Shown here: positions 1 to 8,228 of the stretch, piece by piece
Layout: every line of letters starts with the position of its first letter
Position numbering within the stretch: position 1 is the stretch's first letter
NCBI RefSeq assembly: GCF_041821025.1
Contig: NZ_JBGUAY010000004.1
Location: 124,001 to 188,000, forward strand
Source of the DNA: Egicoccus sp. AB-alg6-2
GTDB lineage: Bacteria > Actinomycetota > Nitriliruptoria > Nitriliruptorales > Nitriliruptoraceae
Reading direction: 5' to 3'
DNA length: 64,000 bases
Program-made: the position numbers and the translations under genes
The notes under the pieces: model-generated
What the model was told of the DNA's origin: nothing
Database searches by the model: none
The model's input: the letters and a program-made list of their open reading frames with translations, nothing else

Positions 1-368
1 AGCTCGACCTCGTAGGGCTTGGCCTCGCCGCCCATGAAGATGGCGCCGAGCGCCTGCGAATACGCGTTGGCGAGCGCCTTGGCCGTGACGTCCTCCCGGG
101 CGTACTGGTAGCCCTTGACGTCGGCGAGACGGATCCCGGCGACGCGCATGGACTCGAACTCGTTGTAGCGCCCGACGGCGGCGAAACCGATCCGGTCGTA
201 GATCTCCGAGGTCTTGTGCAGCGAACGCGAGGCGTTCTCGCTGACGAACACCACCCCGTCGGCGTACTCCACGGCGACCAGGGCACGGCCACGGGCGATG
301 CCCTTGCGGGCGTATTCGGCCCGGTCCTTCATGAACTGTTCGGGGGCGACGTAGTACGGACTGGCCAC
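1..368 (-). CDS. prcA: 20S proteasome alpha subunit (N-terminal part)
   Basis: Alpha subunit of the actinobacterial 20S proteasome. Alpha rings cap the PrcB rings, gate substrate entry and dock the Arc/Mpa ATPase. Only about 122 codons are present; the rest lies left of the window. I start it at the GTG read from 368 because an AGGAAGG-like ribosome site lies just upstream and the protein then begins [11 protein letters not shown], the gate/N-terminal helix region of Prc[17 protein letters not shown] followed by [18 protein letters not shown] is the typical alpha-subunit core. It follows prcB by 44 bp on the same strand, the usual prcB-prcA order, so the two are probably co-transcribed. Family assignment is firm; completeness cannot be judged. 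Confidence 0.93.
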   Translation of the reverse strand, partial: MASPYYVAPEQFMKDRAEYARKGIARGRALVAVEYADGVVFVSENASRSLHKTSEIYDRIGFAAVGRYNEFESMRVAGIRLADVKGYQYAREDVTAKALANAYSQALGAIFMGGEAKPYEVE

Positions 369-412
369 GGATCAGACCTTCCTGCGGTGCTCGGAGGTAG
401 CGGGTCGGCGGA

Positions 413-1252
413 TCAGCCGCGCGCTCGACGGCGCTCGACGGTCGCCTCGACGTGCGCGGCGACCTGCTCCTCGGTCAGCTCGCGGTAGCCGGCGCGGTCG
501 ATGTGGGCCACGATCGGGTAGATGCGGCGGATCAGGTCCGGTCCCCCGGTCGCACTGTCCTCCTCGGCCGCGTCGAAGAGCGCCTCGACGGCGACGGCGG
601 CGGCCGATTCGAGGTCGCCGTCCGCATCGACGAGCCGCTTGAGGGTCGCCCTGGCCGCCAGGGAGCCGGACCCGGTCGCCGCGTGGGTGGTGGCGCGGTA
701 GCGGCCCCCCGCGGGGTCGTACTCGAAGATGCGACCCTCGCCGGTGCGAGGGTCGACCCCCGCGAACAGCGGGACGACGACCAGGCCCTGCATCGCCAGC
801 GGCAGGTTGGCGCGCACCAGGCCGGCGAGCTTGTTGGACTTGCCCTCGAGGGAGAGCGGCTCGCCCTCGACCTTCTCGTAGTGCTCGAGCTCGGTCGCGA
901 AGATGCGGGCCAGCTCCATCGCCGGGCCGGCCGTGCCGCTGATCCCGACCGCCGACCAGTCGTCCGCGGGGAAGATCTTGCGCATGTCGGTGCGCGAGAT
1001 CAGGTTGCCGGCGGTCGCCCGACGGTCACCCGCGATCACCACGCCCTGCGCCGAGCGCACCGCGAGCACCGTCGTACCGTCCACGAGCCGCTCCCGCAGG
1101 TGCTCGTGCATCGTCCCGTTGAGGGCCGGTGGCACGGCGTCGGGTGCCTGGCGACGCAACGCCTCGAAGAAGGAGCTGCCGCGGGCGTCGAACGGTGATG
1201 GCAGGCCGGCAAGCAACTCGTCGGCTCGGAACGTCAACGCGCACTCCTCCAT
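413..1252 (-). CDS. prcB: 20S proteasome beta subunit precursor
   Basis: Catalytic beta subunit of the Pup-dependent proteasome, an N-terminal nucleophile threonine hydrolase. With the ATG at 1252 the product is 279 residues. A propeptide of 59 residues ends in VDG and is followed by TTVLAVRS, so Thr60 becomes Thr1 after autocleavage. Counting from that Thr, Asp17 (in AGDRR) and Lys33 (in DMRK) sit exactly where the family needs them. The gene lies upstream of prcA. Unlike the usual pup-prcB-prcA arrangement, pup is not immediately upstream: a divergently oriented histidine kinase gene (1439-3091) separates them, so prcBA must have its own promoter in the 1253-1438 gap. Confidence 0.96.
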   Translation of the reverse strand: MEECALTFRADELLAGLPSPFDARGSSFFEALRRQAPDAVPPALNGTMHEHLRERLVDGTTVLAVRSAQGVVIAGDRRATAGNLISRTDMRKIFPADDWSAVGISGTAGPAMELARIFATELEHYEKVEGEPLSLEGKSNKLAGLVRANLPLAMQGLVVVPLFAGVDPRTGEGRIFEYDPAGGRYRATTHAATGSGSLAARATLKRLVDADGDLESAAAVAVEALFDAAEEDSATGGPDLIRRIYPIVAHIDRAGYRELTEEQVAAHVEATVERRRARG

Positions 1253-1438
1253 ACCGGGGACCCGGCAGCGTAGGCCCGGGCGGCTGGCGGCGTGCGGATC
1301 CTGCGTCGGGACGTCGGCGAGGGGCGGCCCACACCGGCGAGTGCGCTTTGCGCAGCGGGCACGGCCGATGCGAGGAGCGCACATAGGCTGCAGCGCCCTC
1401 CGCCGTCGGTCGTTGGTTTCGAACGGCTGCGGGGAGGC

Positions 1439-3091
1439 ATGCCGAGTCCGGAGCAGTGCGTGAACGATCATCCCGAGCCCGCGGAGGATCGCCTCGACGT
1501 CCTGGGGCTGACACGTCCCACCTCGACGTTGCGTCGCGGGATGCTCTTCGCCACGGCCGCTGCCGCCGCACTCGCGTTCATGGTCTTCCTGGCCGTCGGA
1601 CCGGCACTGCCGAGCATCGTCACCGCCGTCCCGGCCGTGGTCACCTTCGCGATCGTCGCCGGGATCGCCTCGGCGTGGTTGCTGCAGGTCTACGACGAGA
1701 TCGACCACGACCCGGCCCTGTGCTGGATGGTGGCGGGCATCCTCGTCGCGGCGGTGGGGCTCGGGCTGGTCGTGCTGGGGTTCCCGACCCTGCTCCCCGA
1801 CGGTGGGCCGCTGGGTACCGGTCCGTCCGAGGTGGCAGCGCTGTACCTGACCTGGAAGACGGTGCTGGCGACGATGGCGATCCTCGCGCTCTCGCCGGTC
1901 GCCGCGGACCAGCGCTGGCGCCGGGGTGTGATCGCGGTCGCGCTCACGGTCACCTTCGTGGCGGCCTGGGGTGATGCCGGACCCGGCGTCCTGGTCGAGC
2001 CCGACGGCCAGTACTCGCTGCGCTTCCGCGGCCTGCTCACCGTGGTCACCGTGCTCACCGCCATCGCGACCTGGCGCTGGGTCGCCGCCGCCGGCCGCCA
2101 CCCGTCGTGGCCGCGAGCGTGGGTCACGGTCAGCCTCGGCCTGCAGACCTGGGACCTCGTGCTGTACAGCTTCGCCGAGCGGCGCTTCTCGATCGCATGG
2201 TGGGCGAGCCTCGGTATCCGGCTGGCCGCCTTCGCGACCCTGGCGCTGGGACTGCTCGCCGGCCTCCGCCGCGTCTTCCGCACCCTCGACCACTTCGCGG
2301 ACGAGATCGCCGACGTCGCGCAGGAGCGGGCGCGAGCCGCGGACCATCTCGCCGCAGCGAACGACGAACTGCAGGCGTTCGCCCACGTCGTCGCCCACGA
2401 CCTGCGCTCGCCGCTGACCAGCGCGTCGGGCTTCGTCGACCTCGCCCGCTCCCTTCCCGACGACCTGCCACCCGACGTCGCGGACTTCCTCGACCGCGCG
2501 AGCATCCAGCACCGCAGGATGGCGAGCCTGATCACCGACCTGCTCGAGTACGCCGAGGTCGCCAACGCCGACCTGCAGCGCGAGTGGGTCGACCTCACCG
2601 AACTCGGCCGCGAGGTCGTCCGCGAGCGGGGGGCGGAGGAGGTGGCCACCATCGAACCGTTGCCGGCCATCCTCGGCGACCGGATCCGGCTCCGTCAGCT
2701 GCTGGACAACCTCGTCGGCAACGCGATCAAGTACGTCCCGCCCGGGGTGGAACCGCACCTGCGCTTGTGGTCCGAAGAGCTCGGGTCGGGCACCTACGCC
2801 GTCCACGTCGACGACAACGGCATCGGGATCGATCCCGAGCGGGCGGAGGAGATCTTCCGACCGTTCGTGCGCACCAGTGACGCCCGCGCCGGCTACCCCG
2901 GCACCGGCATCGGGTTGGCCATCTGCCAGCGCGTCGTCGAACAGCACGCCGGCGAGATCTCCGCCGCGCCACGTCCGGGTGGCGGAACCCGTTTCACGTT
3001 CACGCTGCCGCGCACCGCACCACCGGCCCCGCCCGTGGTCGACGGGCCCTCGACCGCCGCCGTCAAGCAGGCTGACGTCCAGCCGGGATGA
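1439..3091 (+). CDS. Membrane sensor histidine kinase, orphan
   Basis: Sensor kinase of a two-component system. The N-terminal half (about residues 30-285) holds roughly seven to eight hydrophobic segments and no extracellular PAS-like domain, resembling MASE-type integral membrane sensors. A short coiled linker leads to a HisKA domain with the H-box VAHDLRSPL (phospho-acceptor His about residue 320), an N-box LLDNLVGNAIKYV, a G1 box DDNGIGIDP and a G2 box GTGIGLAICQRVV. The ATG at 1439 has GGGGAGG too close; the GTG at 1460 has GGAG six bases upstream and may be the true start. No response regulator is adjacent. It is transcribed away from prcB and converges on pup, splitting the proteasome locus. 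The signal it senses cannot be told from sequence. Confidence 0.9.
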   Translation: MPSPEQCVNDHPEPAEDRLDVLGLTRPTSTLRRGMLFATAAAAALAFMVFLAVGPALPSIVTAVPAVVTFAIVAGIASAWLLQVYDEIDHDPALCWMVAGILVAAVGLGLVVLGFPTLLPDGGPLGTGPSEVAALYLTWKTVLATMAILALSPVAADQRWRRGVIAVALTVTFVAAWGDAGPGVLVEPDGQYSLRFRGLLTVVTVLTAIATWRWVAAAGRHPSWPRAWVTVSLGLQTWDLVLYSFAERRFSIAWWASLGIRLAAFATLALGLLAGLRRVFRTLDHFADEIADVAQERARAADHLAAANDELQAFAHVVAHDLRSPLTSASGFVDLARSLPDDLPPDVADFLDRASIQHRRMASLITDLLEYAEVANADLQREWVDLTELGREVVRERGAEEVATIEPLPAILGDRIRLRQLLDNLVGNAIKYVPPGVEPHLRLWSEELGSGTYAVHVDDNGIGIDPERAEEIFRPFVRTSDARAGYPGTGIGLAICQRVVEQHAGEISAAPRPGGGTRFTFTLPRTAPPAPPVVDGPSTAAVKQADVQPG

Positions 3092-3105
3092 GGCCGCCTG
3101 CCGCA

Positions 3106-3124
3106 CGGGCGCGTGTCCCGCCCG
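3106..3124 (+). terminator. Small GC hairpin after the histidine kinase stop
   Basis: CGGGCG at 3106-3111 pairs with CGCCCG at 3119-3124 around a 7-base loop, 15 bases after the kinase stop. There is no T-tract, as is common in very GC-rich actinobacteria. The stem is short, so termination is only a possibility. Confidence 0.3.
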
Positions 3125-3135
3125 AGGGGCGCGGA

Positions 3136-3160
3136 GCTACTGGCCACCCTTCTGACGGTA
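3136..3160 (-). repeat. Degenerate direct copy of the pup 3' end
   Basis: On the minus strand this segment reads Y-R-Q-K-G-G-Q-stop. The real Pup tail at 3498-3521 reads Y-V-Q-K-G-G-Q-stop. At the DNA level AGCTACTGGCC at 3136-3146 and the following CCCTTCTG match the pup end (from 3498) with a single substitution before the match breaks down. The upstream coding sequence of pup is not repeated. It is either a pup duplication that has decayed to its tail or a target-site-like direct repeat left by an insertion of about 340 bp at the 3' end of pup. Confidence 0.55.
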
Positions 3161-3260
3161 CGGCGGCGGGGACACCCCCCGATGTGATCGCGTTGGGAAG
3201 AAGTCGCGTTGCGGCATCCGCAGCAACACGGCCGTTCCGCGCATGTCGGTCACACGACCA

Positions 3261-3313
3261 GACGCCAGATCGAGGACGTGATGCCAGATCGGGGCCAACC
3301 TCGGTCTGGCGTC
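3261..3313. repeat. 15-bp inverted repeat enclosing a 12-bp direct repeat
   Basis: GACGCCAGA (3261-3269) plus CGAGG (3271-3275) pair with CCTCG (3299-3303) plus TCTGGCGTC (3305-3313); position 3270 with 3304 is a T-G wobble, giving a 15-bp stem and a 23-base loop. Inside, GCCAGATCG followed by AGG or GGG occurs twice, at 3264 and 3283. The stem is far longer than expected by chance. It could be a strong terminator for the kinase, a structured RNA, or the relic of a mobile element. Confidence 0.5.
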
Positions 3314-3497
3314 GCAGCCGCGTCCTCACGTCACATCGCCGGCTCGACGGCCGAGACCATGCCGGTCACCTGCTCTGGCGGTAGTCCTGCGCGGATGCCT
3401 TCCGGTGCGCCACCGGCGTTCCAATGAGCTCCGATGAGGACGGAGCGTCACCGGAGCCCCACGAACGACCGCGCAGCGTGACTGAATCGGGTGCCAG

Positions 3498-3698
3498 CTA
3501 CTGGCCGCCCTTCTGGACGTAGCCGCGGACGAATTCTTCGGCGTTCTCCTCGAGGACGTCGTCGATCTCGTCGAGCAGTTCGTCGACGTCGTCGAGGAGG
3601 TCCTTGGCGGTCTCGTCGGTCTCGGTCGTGGTCTGCTCGACCTCGTCGACCTCGTCCTGAGAGCTGCCGCCCTTGCGGACCTGGCCACCCTCGCTCAT
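3498..3698 (-). CDS. pup: Prokaryotic ubiquitin-like protein Pup
   Basis: 66-residue disordered protein tag that is ligated to lysines of substrates and threaded into the Arc ATPase for proteasomal degradation. The ATG at 3698 (preceded by a GGGAGG-type site) gives a start MSEGGQVRKGG; an in-frame start further upstream exists but extends into non-family sequence. The acidic helix-forming middle (residues about 32-55, rich in D, E, L) is the part that binds the Arc coiled coil. The C-terminus is GYVQKGGQ, so it is made in the Gln form and needs deamidation by Dop before ligation. It follows dop by 58 bp on the same strand. The ligase pafA is not in this window and may lie left of prcA. Confidence 0.96.
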   Translation of the reverse strand: MSEGGQVRKGGSSQDEVDEVEQTTTETDETAKDLLDDVDELLDEIDDVLEENAEEFVRGYVQKGGQ

Positions 3699-3756
3699 GC
3701 GGTACCTCCCCGGGAGCGCGAAGCCGCAGCGTACCCCCCGGGTGCCCGCCGACATC

Positions 3757-5244
3757 TCAGCCCTTGAGCGCCTGCAGCAACTCGGCGGCGTCGTCGACGC
3801 GGTCCAGCAACTCGCCGACGTGCTCGCGCGTCCCGCGGCCGGGTTCCATCATCGGCACCCGCTGCAGGGCGTCCTTGCCGGTGTCGAAGATCAACGAGTC
3901 CCAGCCCGCGGCCACCACCTCGGACGGGAACCGGCGCAGGCACTCGCCCCGGAACCAGGCCCGAGTGTCGGCCGGTGGGGTCGTCATCGCCGCGCGCACC
4001 TCGGCCTCGGACACGAGGCGCTCGACCCGTCCCCGTGCGGCGAGGCGTTGGTACAGCCCCTTGTCCTGGCGCACGTCGTGGTACTGCAGGTCGACCATCT
4101 TCAGCCGGTCGTGGTCGAAGCCGAGCCCGTGGCGGGCCGCGTACTGCTCCAGCAACTGCAGCTTGGTTGCCCAGTCGACCTGGCCCGCCAGCCGACGGGG
4201 GTCGTGCTCGGCGGTGGTGAGCAGCGCCTCCCAGCGGTCGAGCACGTCCTGCGCGGACGGGTCGGCGCGACCCTGTTCCTTGACGTAGCGGGCGGCCGCC
4301 TCGAAGTAGTGCCACTGCAGCTCGAGCGGCGTGACCCGCCGGCCGTCGTCGGTCGGCAGGGGCACGCGCCCGGTCAGATCGTGGCTGACGGCGTGGAAGG
4401 CCTGCACCGGCCGGTGGATCGCCGGCGGCTCCGGCAGCGCACCGTCCTCGATGAGGTCGAGCACGAGCAGCATCGTGCCGACCTTGAGGAACGTCGCCAC
4501 CTCGCACAGGTTCGCGTCGCCGTTGATGACGTGCAGCCGCCGGTAGCGCTCGGGGTCGGCATGGGGTTCGTCGCGGGTGTTCATGAGCGGCCGCTTGAGG
4601 GTGGTCTCGAGACCGACCTCGACCTCGAAGAAGTCGGCGCGCTGCGACAGCTGGAACGGCACGTCCTCGCCCCGGAACTCGGTGCCGAGACGGCCGGCGC
4701 CCACATAGAGCAGGCGACTGAGGAAGAACGGCTGCAACTGGCGCGTAAGGCGCCCGAACGGCACCTCGCGTGGCACGAGATAGTTCTCGTGGGTGCCGTA
4801 GGCGGCCCCCTTGCCGTCGGTGTTGTTCTTGTGGACCAGGACCCGATGACCGTCGGGCAGGGTGAGGGCGGCGCGACGGGCGGCGTCCTCGAGGATCCGC
4901 TCCCCCGCCTTGTCCCACACCACCAGGTCGCGCGCGTTCGAGCACTCCGGCGAGGCGTATTCGGGATGGGCGTGGTCGACGTAGAACCGCGCGCCGTTGG
5001 TCAGCACCGTGTTGGCGAGCCCGAGTTCGTCGTCCGTGACCGGCTCGTGCGGGTCCGGGGTGTCGTAGCCACGCGCGTCACGCATCGGGTGTTCGTCGGT
5101 GTGGTCCCAGCGGACGTCGCGGTCACCGGCGCCGCGGTAGGCGCCGACGACCAGCGAGGACGCCAACACGGGGTTGACCTCGCGCGGACCGTCGACGGTG
5201 ATCCCGTACTCGGTCTCGACGCCGACGAACTTCTTCGATGCCAC
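3757..5244 (-). CDS. dop: Pup deamidase/depupylase Dop
   Basis: Converts the C-terminal Gln of Pup to Glu and also removes Pup from substrates; a carboxylate-amine ligase (glutamine-synthetase-like) fold enzyme acting in the cytosol. The protein is 495 residues. The N-terminus has VGVETEYG, the metal/ATP-binding glutamates, and the segment FYVDHAHPEY contains the Asp (D90) equivalent to the catalytic Asp of Dop. The Dop form NGARFYVDHAHPEY and the length distinguish it from the shorter ligase PafA. It lies between arc and pup, with 58 bp from the arc stop, matching the actinobacterial arc-dop-pup order. The ATG at 5244 is the first start of the conserved N-terminus and is preceded by a GAAAGGGG-like site. 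Confidence 0.95.
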   Translation of the reverse strand: MASKKFVGVETEYGITVDGPREVNPVLASSLVVGAYRGAGDRDVRWDHTDEHPMRDARGYDTPDPHEPVTDDELGLANTVLTNGARFYVDHAHPEYASPECSNARDLVVWDKAGERILEDAARRAALTLPDGHRVLVHKNNTDGKGAAYGTHENYLVPREVPFGRLTRQLQPFFLSRLLYVGAGRLGTEFRGEDVPFQLSQRADFFEVEVGLETTLKRPLMNTRDEPHADPERYRRLHVINGDANLCEVATFLKVGTMLLVLDLIEDGALPEPPAIHRPVQAFHAVSHDLTGRVPLPTDDGRRVTPLELQWHYFEAAARYVKEQGRADPSAQDVLDRWEALLTTAEHDPRRLAGQVDWATKLQLLEQYAARHGLGFDHDRLKMVDLQYHDVRQDKGLYQRLAARGRVERLVSEAEVRAAMTTPPADTRAWFRGECLRRFPSEVVAAGWDSLIFDTGKDALQRVPMMEPGRGTREHVGELLDRVDDAAELLQALKG

Positions 5245-5302
5245 CCAGCAGCCCCTTTCGGATTTCCTCGCTCCCCGCCCGACGCGGCGCCGTGGAGCGG
5301 GC

Positions 5303-7099
5303 CTACAGGTACTGGCCCGGGTTGAGGTTCTCGATCGCCCGGCCCGGTGTGGCGCTGTCGCCGCTGATGAGGGTGCGCACGTAGACGATCCGCTCGCCCT
5401 TCTTGCCCGAGATACGGGCCCAGTCGTCGGGGTTGGTCGTGTTCGGCAGGTCCTCGTTCTCGCGGAACTCGTCGCGGATCGCCCGCAGGAGGTCGTCGGT
5501 GGACAACCCCTTCGGACCGTCGGCGAGCACCCGCTTGATGGCGTACTTCTTGGCGCGCGCCACGACGTTCTCGATCATGGCGCCGGAGTTGAAGTCCTTG
5601 AAGTACAGGACCTCCTTCTCGCCGTTGGCGTAGGTCACCTCGAGGAACTCGTTGTCGCGGTCGGCCGCATACATCTTGTCGACGGTGCGGTCGATCATGG
5701 CCCGCACGGCCGTCGCCGCGTCCCCGTGGGTCGAGATCTCGTCCGGGTGCAGCGGCAGACGCTCGTGCAGGTAGATCCCGAAGATCTCGCGGGCGGCCTC
5801 GGTGCCGGGCCGGTCGACCTTGATCTTCACGTCGAGCCGGCCGGGCCGCAGAATCGCGGGGTCGATCATGTCCTCGCGGTTGGAGGCGCCGATGACCACC
5901 ACGTCCTTGAGGCTCTCGACTCCGTCGATCTCGGCGAGCAGCTGCGGCACGATGGTGGTCTCGACGTCGGAGGAGACGCCGGAGCCGCGGGTACGGAACA
6001 GCGACTCCATCTCGTCGAAGAAGACGATCACGGGGAAGCCCTCGGCCGACTTCTCGCGCGCCCGCTGGAAGATCAGGCGGATCTGGCGTTCGGTCTCGCC
6101 CACGTACTTGTTGAGCAGCTCGGGTCCCTTGACGTTGAGGAAGTAGCTGCGCACGTCCTGGCGTCCGGTCTTGTCGCGCACGCGTTGCGCCAGGGAATTG
6201 GCCACGGCCTTGGCGATCATGGTCTTGCCGCACCCGGGCGGGCCGTAGAGCAGGATCCCCTTCGGTGCCCGCAGTTCGTGCTCGACGAACAGATCGGCAT
6301 GGAGGTACGGCAGCTCGACCGCGTCGCGGATGGCCTCGACCTGTTCCTTCAGGCCGCCGATCTGCTCGTAGGAGATGTCGGGGACCTGCTCGAGGACGAG
6401 CTGTTCGACCTCGGCCTTCGGGATGCGCTCGACGGCGGTGTTGGAGCGCGTGTCGACCAGCAGGGAGTCCCCCGCCTTCAACGGCAGGTCGCGCAACGGG
6501 TCGGCGAGGTGGATGACGCGTTCGTCATCGGTGTGCCCGAGCACGACCGCGCGGCCGTCGCCGAGGAGTTCGGCGATGACCATCAGCTCACCGCGGCTCT
6601 CGAACGCGCCTGCGGCGACCACGTTCATGGACTCGTTGAGCAGTACCTCCTGGCCGGTGCGCAGCGCGTCCAGGTCGATCTCGGGGCTGATGCCCACCTC
6701 GAGCTTGCGGCCCGACACCATCACCGTCACGGTGTCGGCCTCGTCGGCCTTGCCGAGATAGGTCGCGTAGGACTGCGGGGGCGCGGCGAGCCGCTCGACC
6801 TCCTCGCGCATCTGCGCGAGCTGGTCGCGGGCGGCGCGCAGGGTCTCGCTGAGCTTGTCGTTCTGCGCCAACGCGCCCTGCAGCTTGCCCTTGGTCTCGA
6901 GCAGCCGTTCCTCGAGCAGGCGGATGCGGGTCGGCGCGGATTCGAGCCGGCGCCGCAGCAGGTCGACCTCCTCGCGCAGGAACTTCAGCTCCGCGGCGAG
7001 CTCGTCGGGATCCTGGTCACCGCCCGCCTGCCGCCCGAGCGCATGCGGGTCGCTCGCCGGGCGCGGATCGTGCGAGGGGCGGTCCGGACGCTGGTTCAC
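5303..7099 (-). CDS. arc: Proteasome-associated AAA ATPase Arc/Mpa
   Basis: Hexameric unfoldase that recognises Pup and feeds pupylated proteins into PrcBA. With the GTG at 7099 (AGGAGG four bases upstream) it is 598 residues. In order: a disordered Gln/Pro/Asp-rich N-tail, a coiled coil at about 32-104 that binds Pup, two OB-fold domains at about 110-235, and one AAA module with Walker A GPPGCGKT (286-293) and Walker [11 protein letters not shown]. The protein ends NPGQYL, the penultimate-Tyr tail that docks into the 20S alpha ring. Longer in-frame starts exist but have no ribosome site. A TACACT hexamer at 7192-7197 (minus strand) could be a -10 element for an arc-dop-pup transcript. Confidence 0.95.
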   Translation of the reverse strand: MNQRPDRPSHDPRPASDPHALGRQAGGDQDPDELAAELKFLREEVDLLRRRLESAPTRIRLLEERLLETKGKLQGALAQNDKLSETLRAARDQLAQMREEVERLAAPPQSYATYLGKADEADTVTVMVSGRKLEVGISPEIDLDALRTGQEVLLNESMNVVAAGAFESRGELMVIAELLGDGRAVVLGHTDDERVIHLADPLRDLPLKAGDSLLVDTRSNTAVERIPKAEVEQLVLEQVPDISYEQIGGLKEQVEAIRDAVELPYLHADLFVEHELRAPKGILLYGPPGCGKTMIAKAVANSLAQRVRDKTGRQDVRSYFLNVKGPELLNKYVGETERQIRLIFQRAREKSAEGFPVIVFFDEMESLFRTRGSGVSSDVETTIVPQLLAEIDGVESLKDVVVIGASNREDMIDPAILRPGRLDVKIKVDRPGTEAAREIFGIYLHERLPLHPDEISTHGDAATAVRAMIDRTVDKMYAADRDNEFLEVTYANGEKEVLYFKDFNSGAMIENVVARAKKYAIKRVLADGPKGLSTDDLLRAIRDEFRENEDLPNTTNPDDWARISGKKGERIVYVRTLISGDSATPGRAIENLNPGQYL

Positions 7100-7283
7100 G
7101 GGGCCTCCTACCGCAGGGTGACGAACCCTCTCGTCGAGGCCTCCGGGCGGGCGAACCGAGGCGCGTCCGTCCAGGTGCCTCATGACGGGCGAGTGTATGG
7201 CACACCCCCGCCGCGGCTGGCGGACCCCGCGTCCACGCCGGGCAAAGCGTGCGAGCAACGAGCGCAGCCGGGGCGCGGACGGG

Positions 7284-8225
7284 TCAGGAGCGGCCGTCGA
7301 CGTGGTCGGACTCCACCGCGGGGGCCTCGCTCCAGACCACGCCCGGGCCGAGGTCGGCCTTGCGCCGCGGGGGCGGCGGACCGCCCTCGTCGCGCGACGG
7401 CACCCGGCGTGCGGTCGTCAGGAACGCCGTGTGCGCCACCATGCGGTGGGCGGGCCGCACCGCCAGCCCGTCCACGTCCCAGGGGCGCACCAGCGTCTCG
7501 GTGGTGCGGACGTCGGTGAAGCGACCGTCCGCCCACAGCGACTCGCTGAACCGCATGACCTGCGGAACGCTTGGCATGTAGGCCAGCACGATGGCGCCGG
7601 GCGGCAGCGCCTGCGCGGCACCGGGGACGAGCAGCCACGGTTCGAGCAGGTCGAGCACGAGGCGGTGGGGCCGCACCCCGAGCTCGGTCAGGCCCTCCTG
7701 GAGGTCGCCGTCGACGAGGTCCCAGTTGTCGGGCATCCCGCCGAGGAAGCGGCTGACGTTGCGTCGGGCATGGGCGGCGTGGTCCTCGCGTCGCTCGAAC
7801 GAGACCACGCGGCCGCTCGGACCAACGGCCGCCAACAACGCCAGGGTCAGCGCGCCGGACCCGGCGCCGGCCTCGACGACCGTGCAACCGGGACGGATGT
7901 CGGCGGCGGCGACGATCGCCGCCTGGTCCTTGGGGTAGACCACCTGCGCACCGCGTTTCATCTTCAGCACGTAGTCCTCACGCGTCGGGCGCAGCACCAC
8001 GATCTCCATGTTGCGGTTGGTGCGCACGGCCGTTCCCTCGGCGACCCCGATCAGGTCGTCGTGCGGCACCAGGCCGGCGTGGCTGTGCCACTCCGACCCA
8101 GGTACCAGCTCGAGCAGGTAGCGGCGACGGCGTCGGTCGATGAGGACCACCAGTTCGCCGGCAGCGATCGGCGCGTCCGTTCCGGGCAGGAGCGGGGCGA
8201 TCGTCTGCGGTTCGGCGTCGGTCAT
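7284..8225 (-). CDS. trmI: tRNA (adenine(58)-N1)-methyltransferase TrmI
   Basis: SAM-dependent enzyme that makes m1A58 in the T-loop of tRNAs. The 313-residue product has an N-terminal beta-barrel region containing [18 protein letters not shown] and a Rossmann domain with the SAM motif [12 protein letters not shown] (about 117-127), preceded by YPKDQAAI, a TrmI hallmark. It starts 3 bp after the stop of the upstream ttuB-ttuA fusion, so the two tRNA-modification genes are very probably co-transcribed. In actinobacteria trmI is a common neighbour of arc. The 184-bp gap to arc may hold a separate promoter. Confidence 0.93.
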   Translation of the reverse strand: MTDAEPQTIAPLLPGTDAPIAAGELVVLIDRRRRRYLLELVPGSEWHSHAGLVPHDDLIGVAEGTAVRTNRNMEIVVLRPTREDYVLKMKRGAQVVYPKDQAAIVAAADIRPGCTVVEAGAGSGALTLALLAAVGPSGRVVSFERREDHAAHARRNVSRFLGGMPDNWDLVDGDLQEGLTELGVRPHRLVLDLLEPWLLVPGAAQALPPGAIVLAYMPSVPQVMRFSESLWADGRFTDVRTTETLVRPWDVDGLAVRPAHRMVAHTAFLTTARRVPSRDEGGPPPPRRKADLGPGVVWSEAPAVESDHVDGRS

Positions 8226-8228
8226 ACG

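Larger units (their letters stand above)
3092..3497. other. 406-bp gene-free stretch between histidine kinase and pup
   Basis: No convincing gene on either strand: short reading frames here lack ribosome sites and family resemblance. It holds a small GC hairpin after the kinase stop (3106-3124), a degenerate direct repeat of the pup 3' end (3136-3160) and a 15-bp inverted repeat with an internal direct repeat (3261-3313). By eye it is less GC-biased than the flanking genes. It looks like remodelled or acquired DNA rather than ordinary intergenic sequence, but no transposase or integrase remains. Confidence 0.6.

Noticed and set aside
413-3106. 897-codon open frame on the minus strand
   Set aside because: Only the prcB part (413-1252) is coding. 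The rest is antisense to the histidine kinase gene and its product is low-complexity Arg/Asp/Gly-rich sequence.
3264-3294. CRISPR-like repeat
   Set aside because: Only two copies 19 bases apart, one of them inside a stem, with no spacer-sized units and no cas genes.
3209-3427. Small plus-strand reading frame in the gene-free gap
   Set aside because: No ribosome site, no recognisable domain, and composition like non-coding sequence.
3757-5244. Gene could be the Pup ligase PafA
   Set aside because: The NGARFYVDHAHPEY form, the length of 495 residues and the position between arc and pup fit Dop. PafA is not seen here.
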